Shown one piece after another: positions 1 to 10,266 of a stretch of DNA of 64,000 nucleotides. The notes under the pieces were generated by a model that saw nothing but the letters and a program-made list of their open reading frames with translations, was not told where the DNA came from and did no database searches. Both the position numbers and the translations under genes were made by a program. Source of the DNA: Rhizobium sp. N324 (GTDB lineage Bacteria; Pseudomonadota; Alphaproteobacteria; Rhizobiales; Rhizobiaceae); the NCBI RefSeq assembly GCF_001664485.1, contig NZ_CP013634.1, positions 434,001 through 498,000 on the forward strand, written 5' to 3'. Every line of letters starts with the position of its first letter. Position 1 is the stretch's first letter.

Positions 1-1838
1 TCAGCTCTGAGCCAACGCAGTCGTCTCGTTTGGCCGATGTTCTCGTCACCGGCGCTTCGATCCGCCAGTCTCCGGAGCGCAGCCTCAACCCTCTCACTTG
101 AGGCCCCGACATCAGCGCCGGGATCGAATGCTTTCCATGGCAGGAGCAAACTGGCTTCAGGATTATATCTGCCGGTGGACGGAGCATTCTCCGAAGTCTT
201 GAGGCGATTACATTGCCAACGACGTAATTCCGGCTCCCATCGGCCTTGAAAGCACCCGCCCAATTCCGCGAGACTTGAAGGGCCGGGACCAAACATCTCG
301 GTATCCGGCCAAGCGAGAAGAGCGTCCCTCGCAAACCTTGCCATCCTATGCCAGTGCTCGTCTGGTATCGGCGGGACGCCTGACTGTTGGTTTTTGGATC
401 GTGACGCGTTGTGATCCAGCACCCACCTGCCGGCTTGATGGTTGGCCCTCCGACCTTCCCGTATAACCACAAGAAGATATTCACTGTCATTATCTCGATA
501 GCAAAAGAGACCCTCGCAGCTGTCGGTAACGCTTCCACTCCCCGCAACGATTTCGCGCCACACAAGCTGTTGTTGGGTTTTTCCGTCCATCAACGAAAGT
601 GCATCCGCCTGAAATTCGAATTGCTCCCACTCCGACCTATTCAGGAGCGGTGGACTGTCATTGAAAGCATAGGGCAGATTTCTATCGTCGTGGTCGCCGC
701 CGTCGAGCGTTTCAGCGATGACAAGTCGGACGGTCCCAACGGGCCCCGCGACAGAGACGATCTTGTCGATCCTAACCCGCTTCGGACGTTGTATGCAGAT
801 CTCTTTTACACTGCCCTTACCCTCAGATTCGCGAGAATAGAGTTGAAGGCAAACCTCTTCCCATTGCCATAGGCCGTTCTCGCAAAGGTCTCGAAGGCGA
901 TCGCGAAAGGCGCGTGAAAAGGTTCCATACTCCCGCTTCAGCGCTCCAATTTGTTTTGGCCAAGCGTGGTCAAATCTAAATTCAGTTCTCCGTTTTCGGT
1001 CGATGGTTCCGATCAGCACTGTATTATCGATGCAAAACGTCCAGCCTGGCTTATAGGTGTGTGAAACAATGCGATCGGTGATGATCTCGTCGTCCATATA
1101 AAGCCATTGTATTTGCCATCCCGACTGCCACAGCGGGACCAAAAAGCGTTCCCCGGATCGCAAGTGCGGGCGTTGCGGCAAGAGGCCGACAACCAGTTCC
1201 TCAATCTCCTCTGGCCTCGCTGCAGACAAGCTTTCGTGGATCGCGACAATGTCTTCAGCATTGGCCTCTTGAGTAGCCGGGACGAAGCGCCATTGGCGGG
1301 GAGCCTCCTGCCGAATAGCCGAGGGCGTGGGCACGGTATCATTGCCGCGCGCCCCGAGATACGCCATGTCGAAGGTTCGATAGTGCTCCTCGCGCCATTG
1401 CCCCTTATGCCAACCGCCGCTGACCGCGATCAATTTCGGGCGGAGACCTGTCACCTCTCGCTGGGGCCAGCAAACCAGCGCATCGCAAATGAGCCGATCA
1501 ATCGCGATCCATTCCTGATAGCTCAATGCAGCGACACCGGACTGCTGCAAAGATCGAGAATAATCGAGGCGCCAGATTAGAGCGCGAGGCAATTGCGGAT
1601 TGAAAACATCACGCCATTGCACCAGGAGCTGCAGTGAACGGTGAGCGACATGCGCTTCGAACCGCATCCAGCGACGATCACGTAACCCTCCTCGGCCGGC
1701 CTCCTCATCTTGATTGACGAATTCGAGAAATCGGACAGAGGCTCCATCGCTTCGAACAAGGCGTTCCTCTTCCTCGAGCATGGACCACCAGCCAATCAAC
1801 GGAGTGGATTTTCGTTTCCCAAACGGAGGGATAGTCAT
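1..1838 (-). CDS. Large uncharacterised protein, 3' end beyond the window
   Basis: One minus-strand frame stays open from an ATG at 1838 to the left edge, 612 codons without a stop, so the protein is truncated by the window. An AAGG lies about 9 bases before the ATG; a second in-frame ATG is at 1781. The protein is rich in Trp, Arg and Glu, with no signal peptide or membrane segment. Residues about 107-148 and 493-534 resemble each other: both carry W at the same place, a DAL..WP core, then GG and a G.W end, which suggests an internal duplication of one domain. I do not recognise the family. It lies downstream on the same strand of a HEAT-like protein and a DUF6678-like remnant, a setting that would suit accessory or immunity-type genes, but this is inference. 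Confidence 0.72.
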   Translation of the reverse strand, partial: MTIPPFGKRKSTPLIGWWSMLEEEERLVRSDGASVRFLEFVNQDEEAGRGGLRDRRWMRFEAHVAHRSLQLLVQWRDVFNPQLPRALIWRLDYSRSLQQSGVAALSYQEWIAIDRLICDALVCWPQREVTGLRPKLIAVSGGWHKGQWREEHYRTFDMAYLGARGNDTVPTPSAIRQEAPRQWRFVPATQEANAEDIVAIHESLSAARPEEIEELVVGLLPQRPHLRSGERFLVPLWQSGWQIQWLYMDDEIITDRIVSHTYKPGWTFCIDNTVLIGTIDRKRRTEFRFDHAWPKQIGALKREYGTFSRAFRDRLRDLCENGLWQWEEVCLQLYSRESEGKGSVKEICIQRPKRVRIDKIVSVAGPVGTVRLVIAETLDGGDHDDRNLPYAFNDSPPLLNRSEWEQFEFQADALSLMDGKTQQQLVWREIVAGSGSVTDSCEGLFCYRDNDSEYLLVVIREGRRANHQAGRWVLDHNASRSKNQQSGVPPIPDEHWHRMARFARDALLAWPDTEMFGPGPSSLAELGGCFQGRWEPELRRWQCNRLKTSENAPSTGRYNPEASLLLPWKAFDPGADVGASSERVEAALRRLADRSAGDENIGQTRRLRWLRA

Positions 1839-2008
1839 TGCGAGTGCCTTGAGTAATTGCGGTCAAGAAAAACTTTTAACTGCAAGTTATGGTTTAATTC
1901 GACTCTTGCGCTCGACCGAGCAAAGTGGATCACGGATCAAGGTGAACAAACAACATAGAGACCGAACCCCGGCTGCTGCTTTTCGTATCTTTCCCCATGC
2001 GGCCGGTT

Positions 2009-2662
2009 TTATTGCCTGACTGAGAAGTCCAACTGATCGAAACTGAAACTGTCTTCCTCAGGCATGCTTTCACGAATGTTCGTAACCGATTCTCCTGCGC
2101 GAAGACGCTGAGCGATTTCGATACCTCGTGCTGCACGCTTGCGCTCCGACTCCCGCCAAAATGCGGTAGTTTCGGGATTCCTGAACTTATACGGCTTCGT
2201 TCCGGCGCCGGAGAGGACTGCTTCCGAAAAGTGCGCAAACGTCTTGCAGTCGGTTACAACCGCCCAGAAAATCGTTCGCGCTCTCACGTAGAGATCAAGG
2301 TCGAGGAGGCAAGCGACAAGACGATCGGCAATGGCTTCGTTATAGAGCTTGGAGTTCGTTACATAAGCCACAAACCTCCATCGGCAGTGGCCCACCGGGT
2401 CATTGGCTAGCTTGATAATAACGTCGGCCATACGGTCCGCTGGCGGGTCAGCTTCATCGAGATACCAAGCGCCGCGCTCTCGCTCGCCTGATTTCTCCGA
2501 TTGAAGAAGTTCGATGAGCGGCTCTAGGTCGATCCCCTTGCGCCATCGTCCAAACACGGTCCCCCATAGCGCATGATAAGCAAAGTCTTCCCCATGATCC
2601 TCTCCGTCATTTATCATTCGGAGCAGATCACCGGTGGCATATGCAGAAAAATCGGAACTCAT
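2009..2662 (-). CDS. Hypothetical HEAT-repeat-like protein (217 aa)
   Basis: This is a soluble, mostly helical protein. Residues about 45-150 show loosely repeated helix pairs (LIELLQSEKSGERERGAWYL, VIIKLANDPVGHCRWRFVAY, VACLLDLDLYVRARTIFWAV) typical of HEAT/ARM-like folds. The C-terminus is charged and has no signal peptide. It starts at an ATG at 2662 and ends 170 bases before the next gene on the same strand. Its function is unknown. Small HEAT-like proteins are often found among accessory or immunity genes, but nothing in the sequence proves that role here. Confidence 0.6.
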   Translation of the reverse strand: MSSDFSAYATGDLLRMINDGEDHGEDFAYHALWGTVFGRWRKGIDLEPLIELLQSEKSGERERGAWYLDEADPPADRMADVIIKLANDPVGHCRWRFVAYVTNSKLYNEAIADRLVACLLDLDLYVRARTIFWAVVTDCKTFAHFSEAVLSGAGTKPYKFRNPETTAFWRESERKRAARGIEIAQRLRAGESVTNIRESMPEEDSFSFDQLDFSVRQ

Positions 2663-2989
2663 CGAGAAAGCGGTGGTCGCGCCACGCGCATTTTGGTTGA
2701 TGCAAGTGTCTTATTTCTCAGCAGCAACATTCATGTCAATCCCAGCGCGAAAGATCGACTGCATTTGGGACCAAGCCGCAGCCTCCTGACAGATTGGCGA
2801 AATCTCGTTCCAGCCGACCATGAGGAGCGGTCATGGGTTGGCGAGCGAAAATCCTGATGACCGCTTCTGGCGGATATCGTTGAAAAACTCGACGTATTAG
2901 TTGTTCATTCGGCCTTTCGGTCCTTTGGGCGCTGCACTACGTCGCGATCTGCCCCGCACCGCAGCGCAGGGTATCGGTCGATGCCGCTC
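2663..2989. other. Intergenic, no supported gene
   Basis: There is no convincing coding frame between the HEAT-like gene and the IS1182-type transposase. The stretch GTTGAAAAACTC at 2879-2890 resembles the ends of some IS5/IS1182-group elements when read on the minus strand, so this may be the edge of the adjacent or an older insertion. No matching inverted copy was found beyond the transposase. Confidence 0.35.
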
Positions 2990-4369
2990 TCAGGCTGTAT
3001 TTGCGCCGGATAGCGGCGTCTGAGGCCTTAGCTTGGCAAGCCTGCGGAGGTTTTGTGCTGTTGCTGCAAGAAGGAATTCGTCTCGCGCACCGCACGGGCC
3101 TCTCAGTCTTAATCGCGCCATCCGTAGAATGCGCTTGAGGTGTGCAAAGAGTATCTCGACCTTCTTTCGGCGATGCCGCGACTGTACGTATTCAGGTGTC
3201 GCAGCGATTGCTCGGGCGACGTCTCGGGCATCTTCGTTGAGATCACGCGGCACCTTACGCATCGGCATGTTCGGGCAGCAGCGAGGCTTCAGTTCGCAGC
3301 GATCACAGTCCTTTTTGCTGGCACGGTAAAGCCGCGTCCCTTCGGCGGTGATGCCCGACCTGGGTGTCGCATAGGTTCGGTGGAATTGCTTCAGCTCCTT
3401 ACCCGCCGGGCAGATGTAGCGATCATTCTCGGCCTCCCATGAGAAGTCTGAACGAGAGAAGGTGCCATCCGTCCTTTTGGACTTGTCGAAGACAGGAATG
3501 TGCGGCGCGATCTTCTTCTCCTTGACCAGCCACGCAAGGTTGTCTGCAGAACCGTAGGCACTGTCAGCGGCGAGATACCCAGGGCGCAAGCCGAAGCGGC
3601 TCTCCGTTTGGTCGAGCATCATGCGGGATGCTCCGACCTCCGCCTGGCGAATTGCCCGTGTCGCCTCCACATCCAGGATAACGCCGTGATCTGTGTCGAT
3701 CAGATAGTTGGTGGCATAGGCGAAGAAGGCGTGGCCCTTGTGGGCACCGGTCCATTGAGCGGCTGGATCAGACGGAGAGATAAACTTCGGCGTCACTGGC
3801 GAGGCAGCTCCGAAAGCTGCATCATCAAGGACAGCCAGGTATTCCTTCACCGAACGCCCAGCGTCTTCTTTCGCTTCCCATTCCGCTCCAGCTACCGAGC
3901 GCTGCTTGTTGGCATCCGCTGCAATCAGGCTGGCATCGACGGCAAACCCGTCCGCACCGGCCAGCCCTTGCGCAAGGCAGCGCTCCACCAAGGTCTCAAA
4001 CATAAGTCGCAGGATGTCGCTCTGCCGGAACCGGCCATGGCGGTTCTTCGAAAAGCTGGAGTGGTCAGGCACCTTGCCGTCCAATCCGAGGCGGCAGAAC
4101 CAGCGATAGGCGAGATTGAGGTGGACTTCTTCACAGAGTCGCCGCTCCGAGCGGATACCCATGGAATAGCTGATGATCAGCATCCGCATCATCAGCTCGG
4201 GATCAATCGAAGGGCGACCAGTGGCGCTGTAGAAAGGCTTCAGTTGCGTTCGCACACTGTCGAGTTCGAGATGTCGGTCGATCCCGCGCAGCAGATGGTC
4301 GGTAGGAACATGATCATCGAGGCAGAAGTCGTAAAAGAGCTGCGCCGGAGCCGTCTGACATCCCATCAT
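2990..4369 (-). CDS. IS1182-family transposase, full length (459 aa)
   Basis: This is a DDE transposase of the IS1182 group. The N-terminal DUF772-type domain (LDDHVPTDHLLRGIDRHLEL, then TGRPSIDPELMMRMLIISY) is followed by a catalytic core with YLAADSAYGSADN around the second Asp, a cysteine-rich knuckle (CDRCELKPRCC) and a C-terminal segment with KVEILFAHLKRIL that should supply the Glu. It has the usual family length and no frameshift, so it may be active. I could not find convincing terminal inverted repeats, so no element borders are given. Together with the frameshifted gene next to it, it marks a mobile region. Confidence 0.88.
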   Translation of the reverse strand: MMGCQTAPAQLFYDFCLDDHVPTDHLLRGIDRHLELDSVRTQLKPFYSATGRPSIDPELMMRMLIISYSMGIRSERRLCEEVHLNLAYRWFCRLGLDGKVPDHSSFSKNRHGRFRQSDILRLMFETLVERCLAQGLAGADGFAVDASLIAADANKQRSVAGAEWEAKEDAGRSVKEYLAVLDDAAFGAASPVTPKFISPSDPAAQWTGAHKGHAFFAYATNYLIDTDHGVILDVEATRAIRQAEVGASRMMLDQTESRFGLRPGYLAADSAYGSADNLAWLVKEKKIAPHIPVFDKSKRTDGTFSRSDFSWEAENDRYICPAGKELKQFHRTYATPRSGITAEGTRLYRASKKDCDRCELKPRCCPNMPMRKVPRDLNEDARDVARAIAATPEYVQSRHRRKKVEILFAHLKRILRMARLRLRGPCGARDEFLLAATAQNLRRLAKLRPQTPLSGANTA

Positions 4370-4442
4370 CGCTCAGTCCTCCGCAAATCAATGAGAGGAT
4401 TGAATCACGCGCGCTCAGCGCAAGCAATGGGCGGCGGTCTCT

Positions 4443-4875
4443 TTACCTCACGTGCCCGACGATCCGAATTGCGTCCTCGGAAGCCTCAAGAGGAAAGCGT
4501 TTTCCGGTGCTCTCAATAACAGCCCGGATCGCATCTATGTCCTGTGGCACAAGCTTAGCCGGAAGGTTGTTATCCCTCCGGTATCTTACAACACGCCTAA
4601 ACTCGATCCATTCAATCTCGACGAGCGGGTAGACGTTAAGCGGCCACAGATCGATATAGGCGTGAGGCGGATACAGCCCCGGATGAGCCGCTATCTCGCA
4701 TTCCTTGTCGTCGCCAATGAACTTTACCGAACATGCGGCGTCGATACCCGCTGCTTCGAGCGCACTAAAAAGCGCGCGCCACTTTAGACATCAAGGACGC
4801 TGCGTAGTTTTCCGCCGCAAACTTCTTCGCCTCCAGCCGAAGCGCCATCATATCGACAGGTTGGTTCTTCCGCAT
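4443..4875 (-). pseudogene. Frameshifted DUF6678-like gene
   Basis: Two minus-strand frames join into one plausible protein. The first starts at an ATG at 4875 (MRKNQPVDMMALRLEAKKF) and runs into MSKVARAF-stop at 4765. The next frame has no start of its own, begins after a TGA at 4784 with LKWRALFSALEAAG, and continues through YPLVEIEWIEFRRV to a TAA at 4443. Joining them at the AAA of AAAGTGG gives the KWR.LF.AL and EIEWIE signature I associate with DUF6678. The reading frame is broken by one base near 4785. It could also be a sequencing error. Confidence 0.6.
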
Positions 4876-5023
4876 TCCGCATCTCCAAGCGCGTCCGAAC
4901 AAGGTTTCCTTCTTCATCCATAGCACACCGGACGAACGGCATGAAAACGATGAAGCAGCGTGCCAAGCAACTGGCGCGAAGCCGGTAACGATTTGATTCC
5001 TGCGCCTGATGTCGGCACACCCG

Positions 5024-5057
5024 CCTCGTCCTTCGAGGCCCCGGCGGGGCGCCTCAG
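5024..5057. repeat. Left part of a REP palindrome interrupted by an IS
   Basis: The sequence reads CCTCGTCCTTCGAGG then CCCCGGCGGGGCG and CCTCAG. The missing end, GATGAGG, is found at 6590-6596 just after the insertion element. Removing the IS and one CTCAG copy restores a complete alphaproteobacterial REP-type hairpin ending CCTCAGGATGAGG. Confidence 0.75.
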
Positions 5058-6584
5058 AGCTTGTGAAGCTTTTGAATCCGGCGCGTTTTTGGCCGATCTT
5101 GGCTGGCCGATGCAGTCGAGCGTCAGGCGATTGCGCGCTGCGTTCGGATGGTCGCGTGTTGGTGTCTGGGTGGTGACAGTGGCTCAGCCCTTGGCAAGCC
5201 GATGGCCTTGCAAGATATTGTTGGTGAGTGCGTAGCAGAGCACGACGGCCTGGACCTTTTCGATGCCGCGCACCGTCAATTGTCGCAGATTCCAGTTGCG
5301 CCAGCGGGCATGGACGCATTCGCAGATCGATCGGGGTTTGTACTGAGCCTTGCCCGCCTCGCTTGCCATGCGGGCCCGCCAGGCCGACACACCCGGACCG
5401 TCGCCGCGGCGCGGCAAGAAGGGATCGGTTCCGTGCTTGGACTGAGTGGGCGGACAAAAGACCTCAACCCCTTCGCCGTGCGCCCACTCGATATCTTCAG
5501 CGCTGCCAAAGCCGCCATCGGCGAGATAGCGCCGCGGCAGATGGCCGCTTAGCGCGCGCAACCGCTCCAGCATCGGCCGCATGAGGCCGCGATCGGAGCC
5601 GGCATTGGTCACCTCGAGCCCGACCACGAACTGCTCACCGGCCGTGCTCGCAACCTGCACATTATAACCCGGGCGGAAGCCGCCGTCGGCCATCTTCATC
5701 ACCCGCGCCTGTGCATCCGTGCTGGAGGCGCGCGGCTCCTTCGGCTTTTTGCCATTGCCGCGCTTTTCTTCGCGCGCCTGGCGATGGCGCTCGATCTCGT
5801 CAAGAGCGACCTGGGCTGCTCTGAGCCGCTCGCCGCGCTCGCGCGCCGCCCGCTCCCTGGCCGCCTCGATGCGCCGAGTGCTGGCATCCGAACGCGCATC
5901 GACCTCGTGCTTGAGCTGATCCACAACCGCCTCGGCAATGGAAAGATGCCGATCAAGCGTCGCTTTGCGGCCGAACGAGGCCGCACCCGCGCTTGCCCGG
6001 ACCCGCACGCCATCCTGCGCCAGACAATCGAGAGTGACGAGGCCGGCACCGGCAAGCGCCGCCAGATGCTCGGCAAGCAGCCGGTCGAGCAAATCGGCGC
6101 AACCAACCCGAAAATCCGACAGTGTGTGATAGTTCACCGAGACACCGCCGCACAGCCAGCGATAGACGTCGTGGCTCCCGCACTGCCGTTCCAGCGCCCG
6201 CGCGCTGCCGACGCCGTCGCTGCTGGCATAGAGCCACAGCGCCAGCAAAAGCCGTGGCGAAATCGGTGGATGGCCTGGCCGGTGCTCACGCGCCTTGATC
6301 CGATCTTCGAGCGTGCTCAGATCCAGTCCCTCGACATAGTTCCAAATGACCCGCACCGCATGATCCTGGCCGATCAAGCTGTCGATATCGACGGCACGCA
6401 ACTCGATCTGATCGCGCACCGGCTCACGCATGCGCGCCGCTCCGCGTCCCACCTGAGCACTTCGCCGCGCTCCATGCACCGGCAATCCTTCGAACAGGTC
6501 GTCGCCCACCATCATCCCCCAAGCAAATCAACGACCCAACAGAATCACAATCCAATCGCCTCCGCTACCAAACATTCACAGGCT
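5058..6584 (-). mobile_element. IS1182-type insertion sequence with defined ends
   Basis: The ends are imperfect inverted repeats: AGCTTGTGAAGCTTTTG at 5058 and, read inward on the minus strand from 6584, AGCCTGTGAATGTTTGG. The 5-bp direct repeat CTCAG flanks the element (5053-5057 and 6585-6589). The 1527-bp element carries one intact transposase gene. It is inserted inside a REP palindrome. Confidence 0.82.
5184..6515 (-). CDS. IS1182-type transposase (443 aa)
   Basis: This DDE transposase is the only gene of the element. The N-terminal DUF772-like region holds LIGQDHAVRVIWNYVEGLDL and HPPISPRLLLALWLYASSDG. A long charged coiled-coil-like stretch (residues about 200-265) follows, then the core with RYLADGGFGSAEDIEW and a C-terminal RGIEKVQAVVLCYALTNNI. 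It differs clearly from the transposase at 2990-4369, so two different elements entered this region. The frame is intact and starts with two adjacent ATGs at 6515. Confidence 0.88.
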   Translation of the reverse strand: MMVGDDLFEGLPVHGARRSAQVGRGAARMREPVRDQIELRAVDIDSLIGQDHAVRVIWNYVEGLDLSTLEDRIKAREHRPGHPPISPRLLLALWLYASSDGVGSARALERQCGSHDVYRWLCGGVSVNYHTLSDFRVGCADLLDRLLAEHLAALAGAGLVTLDCLAQDGVRVRASAGAASFGRKATLDRHLSIAEAVVDQLKHEVDARSDASTRRIEAARERAARERGERLRAAQVALDEIERHRQAREEKRGNGKKPKEPRASSTDAQARVMKMADGGFRPGYNVQVASTAGEQFVVGLEVTNAGSDRGLMRPMLERLRALSGHLPRRYLADGGFGSAEDIEWAHGEGVEVFCPPTQSKHGTDPFLPRRGDGPGVSAWRARMASEAGKAQYKPRSICECVHARWRNWNLRQLTVRGIEKVQAVVLCYALTNNILQGHRLAKG

Positions 6585-6701
6585 CTCAGGATGAGGCTCT
6601 CTTGAACCCCGGCGCTGCATTCTCCGACCCCCGTGATTTGTGGAATATCTGGCATCCGCCCGCCGACCCTGTCATAAATTGATGTCATCGAGGGAGGCAG
6701 G

Positions 6702-7475
6702 ATGATGCAGAAGAATGCGCCGGACTTCAGCCTTGAGGGCAAGGTGACTTTGGTGACGGGGGCGAGCCGTGGCATCGGGCGAGCTTGCGCGCTTGCCTGT
6801 GCCGCGGCAGGCTCGGATATTGTCTTGGGGGTGCGCGATGTCGCGGCGTCGGCGGGACTGGTTGCCGAACTCGAGGGGCTGGGACGGAAAGTCCTCGCTG
6901 TTGAACTGGATCTTCCCAACAAGGCCCATATCGCCCAAGCCGTCGATGCAGCGCTTGGTACATTCGGCCGGATCGATGTCCTCGTCAACAATGTCGGCGT
7001 GGCTCCCGGCAATCTCGCGGAACTCGTTGAGGAGAAGGACCTTGACGAGATCCTCGACGTCAACATCAAGGGCACCTTTCTGATGACGCAGGCAGTGGGG
7101 CGTCACATGATCAAGCGCAATGGCGGCCGGATCATCAACATCAGCTCGCAGGCCGGCACCGTGGCGCTGCGCGGCGAGGCCATCTATTGCATGAGCAAGG
7201 CGGCAATCAATCACCTGACGCGCTGCCTTGCCGCCGAATGGGCTGCCTACAATATCACCGTCAACACCGTATCGCCGACCTTCATTCACACCGATGGCAC
7301 AGCACCGTTTCTCTCCGATGCCGGAAATCGCAAAGCGACGCTCGATCACATTCCACTCGGCCGGATCGGTGAAACCGACGATGTGGTGGGCGCCGTCGTC
7401 TTCCTGGCATCGCCGGCGGCAAGCCTGATCACCGGCGCCAACCTGCTGGTGGACGGTGGATGGTCCGTCGCCTGA
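6702..7475 (+). CDS. SDR family NAD(P)-dependent oxidoreductase (257 aa)
   Basis: This is a classical short-chain dehydrogenase. It has the Rossmann motif VTGASRGIGRA near residue 18, NNVG near residue 95, the catalytic Ser in NISSQAG, YCMSK as the active-site Tyr/Lys, and a C-terminal ITGANLLVDGGW. The substrate is unknown. AGGGAGG stands before two adjacent ATGs (6702 and 6705); either can be the start. The 3' end of this gene and the sequence after it recur in broken form at 12071-12260 and 12855-13110, so it has been a target of duplication or recombination. Confidence 0.88.
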   Translation: MMQKNAPDFSLEGKVTLVTGASRGIGRACALACAAAGSDIVLGVRDVAASAGLVAELEGLGRKVLAVELDLPNKAHIAQAVDAALGTFGRIDVLVNNVGVAPGNLAELVEEKDLDEILDVNIKGTFLMTQAVGRHMIKRNGGRIINISSQAGTVALRGEAIYCMSKAAINHLTRCLAAEWAAYNITVNTVSPTFIHTDGTAPFLSDAGNRKATLDHIPLGRIGETDDVVGAVVFLASPAASLITGANLLVDGGWSVA

Positions 7476-7658
7476 GGCCGAGGCTCCTGCTCAGCAGCGC
7501 AGGTCTCATTGAGACGAAACGATAATTTTCCCCGCATGACCTGGAGAACAAGGGGTGTGTCCGCTTCGCGCCCGCATCTCGGTCGCCCATGACCGCCTCA
7601 TCCCCTCCGCACGATCGTTCGGCCGCCGAGCCTCACACAGACGATGCAAGATGGCCGA

Positions 7659-8558
7659 TTACGCCGCTGCCGAGCTGCCGATCGCCTGCCTGAGCTGGCG
7701 TATGTCGCGCACCGGGGGTACGCCGAATTGCCGGAGATATTCGCGACTGAATTGCGAGGCGCTTTCGTAACCGACTGCGAAGGCGACATCTGAGGCGGTT
7801 CGGTCACCGGAGAGCAGCAGTTGTCGCGCCTCCTGCAATCGAAGCTGCTTCTGATACTGGATCGGGCTGAGCCCTGTCAGCGCCACGAAGTGGCGGTGCA
7901 GGCTGGCGCGGCTCATGCCGCTTGCGTCGCAGAGGGCTTCGATCCGCAGCCGCGTATTGTGGTGATCGCGAATCCATTCGACCGCACGCCGGATCCGGCC
8001 GAGCGCCCCCTCGGGCCGGGCGATATGGCGCAGCAGGCGTCCCTGCGGGCCTTGCAGGAGACGATAAAGCAATTCGCGTTCCGCCATCGGCGCCAGAACC
8101 GGAATGTCGGCTGGGGTGTCGAGCAACGCCAGCAGGCGCAGCAGCGTGTCGCGCAGCGGCGGGGTCATCGGATTGATCGCGATCCCGATGCCAGGCGCAT
8201 CGGCGTCGCGCACCGGCGGCATGGTGGACGCGATCTCGGCCAGCAATGCGGGGTCGAGGACGAACGACACTGCGACATAGGGCCGGCCGCCATCGGCATC
8301 GTGGATCTGGCCGCTCAGCGGCAGATCCAGCGCGCTGACGAGATATTGCGAGGAGTCGTAGCGCAACAGATTGTCGTGGATCGCCACATCCTTCGACCCC
8401 TGCAGGATGAAGCAGATCATCGAGCGGTACAGGCACGGCGACGTGCCGGATGTCGCTTGCCCCACGCCGATCTCCAGTCGCTGGATCGGCGTAACGGTCA
8501 TCCCCGATCGCGCGTGGCGCAGGGCGAGGTCGATATGCGGCTGGAGATGCTCGGTCAT
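7659..8558 (-). CDS. AraC family transcriptional regulator
   Basis: The N-terminal half is an AraC-type ligand-binding domain (YRSMICFILQGSKDVAIHD, YDSSQYLVSALDLPLSGQI). The C-terminal about 100 residues form the two-helix-turn-helix domain: RLRIEALCDASGMSRASLHR, then LLLSGDRTASDVAFAVGYES with SQFSREYLRQFG. The start at 8558 has AGAAGG before it; a longer frame from 8606 lacks a better site. It is divergent from the SDR-GST-hydrolase genes, 170 bases away, and is the likely local regulator of them. The inducer is unknown. Confidence 0.88.
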   Translation of the reverse strand: MTEHLQPHIDLALRHARSGMTVTPIQRLEIGVGQATSGTSPCLYRSMICFILQGSKDVAIHDNLLRYDSSQYLVSALDLPLSGQIHDADGGRPYVAVSFVLDPALLAEIASTMPPVRDADAPGIGIAINPMTPPLRDTLLRLLALLDTPADIPVLAPMAERELLYRLLQGPQGRLLRHIARPEGALGRIRRAVEWIRDHHNTRLRIEALCDASGMSRASLHRHFVALTGLSPIQYQKQLRLQEARQLLLSGDRTASDVAFAVGYESASQFSREYLRQFGVPPVRDIRQLRQAIGSSAAA

Positions 8559-8728
8559 GCGCCTTCTATGGCACTGTTTTTCGAACAAGCAAAGAGCCTG
8601 AGACAATCAGGCAATAGATTGAGAGCATTGGGCGGGCGGGCGCGGCCCGCCCGGCTTATCTGGTTGGCATCGGAACGACGCCGCAGTGGTGCGGCATTCC
8701 GGCGAGACCACTCCAGGAAGGACAGACC

Positions 8729-9487
<759 letters not shown>

Positions 9488-9537
9488 CCGTTGCGCCGCC
9501 CCTTTATCCGGAATTGCCGTCAAATCGAGAGGCCATC

Positions 9538-10212
9538 ATGCCCGACCCCAGCCTGACACTCATCAGCCACCCGCTCTGCCCGTTCGTTCAACGCGCAGCG
9601 ATCGTCCTTCTCGAGAAGAGCGTGCCGTTCGAGCGGATCAACGTCGACCTCTCGGCCAAGCCCGACTGGTTCCTGGCGTTGTCGCCGACCGGCAAGGTTC
9701 CACTGCTCAAGGTGCACCAGACCGATGAGGAGGACGCTATCCTCTTCGAAAGCATGGTGATCTGCGAATATCTGGAGGAAACGCAGGGCGGCGCGGCGAT
9801 GTATCCCGACGATGCGCTGCAGCGCGCCCGGCAGCGGGCGTGGATCGAGTTCGCCACGCAGACCCTGGCCGATGGCTGGCAATTCCTCAACGCCACCGAT
9901 CCGGCGACCGCGGACGCCAAGCGGGGGGCGTTCCGCGACCGGCTCCGGAAGCTGGAGGCCGAGCTCGGGGCGGGGCCGTATTTCGCCGGCGCCGTCTTCG
10001 GCATGGTCGATGCGGTCTACGCCCCGCTCTTCCGCTATTTCGCGATCATCGATCCCGCCGTGTCGCAGGCGATCTTCGAAGGCTTGCCGCGTGTCTCGAC
10101 GTGGCGGGCGGCACTGGCGGCGCGCCCGAGCGTGGGGAATGCGGTGGTCGGGGACTATGCCGACCGCTTCCGCGCGCATCTGCGCCAGCATCAGGCTCTC
10201 CTTGCGGCCTGA
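9538..10212 (+). CDS. Glutathione S-transferase family protein
   Basis: The N-terminal thioredoxin-like domain begins LISHPLCPFVQRAAIVLLEK, with the CPF motif where GSTs carry the catalytic Ser or Cys. LSPTGKVPLLKV holds the cis-Pro and ILFESMVICEYLEE the glutathione-binding E-S pair. The C-terminal helical domain (residues about 95-215) follows. The start at 9538 is chosen because GAGAGG precedes it. A longer frame from 9514 adds eight unlikely residues. It lies 50 bases after the SDR in the same direction, so co-transcription is likely. Confidence 0.87.
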   Translation: MPDPSLTLISHPLCPFVQRAAIVLLEKSVPFERINVDLSAKPDWFLALSPTGKVPLLKVHQTDEEDAILFESMVICEYLEETQGGAAMYPDDALQRARQRAWIEFATQTLADGWQFLNATDPATADAKRGAFRDRLRKLEAELGAGPYFAGAVFGMVDAVYAPLFRYFAIIDPAVSQAIFEGLPRVSTWRAALAARPSVGNAVVGDYADRFRAHLRQHQALLAA

Positions 10213-10266
10213 CGCCGACCGCAGGGGCTAAGCACCCGAACATCATCCAAACAAAGGAACAACACC

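Noticed and set aside
2835..2905. Possible IS end with GTTGAAAAACTC
   Set aside because: No inverted partner beyond the transposase at 4369 was found, so no element border can be claimed.
3500..4519. 339-aa plus-strand frame opposite the first transposase
   Set aside because: It is the antisense shadow of the intact IS1182-type transposase, with no ribosome site or motifs.
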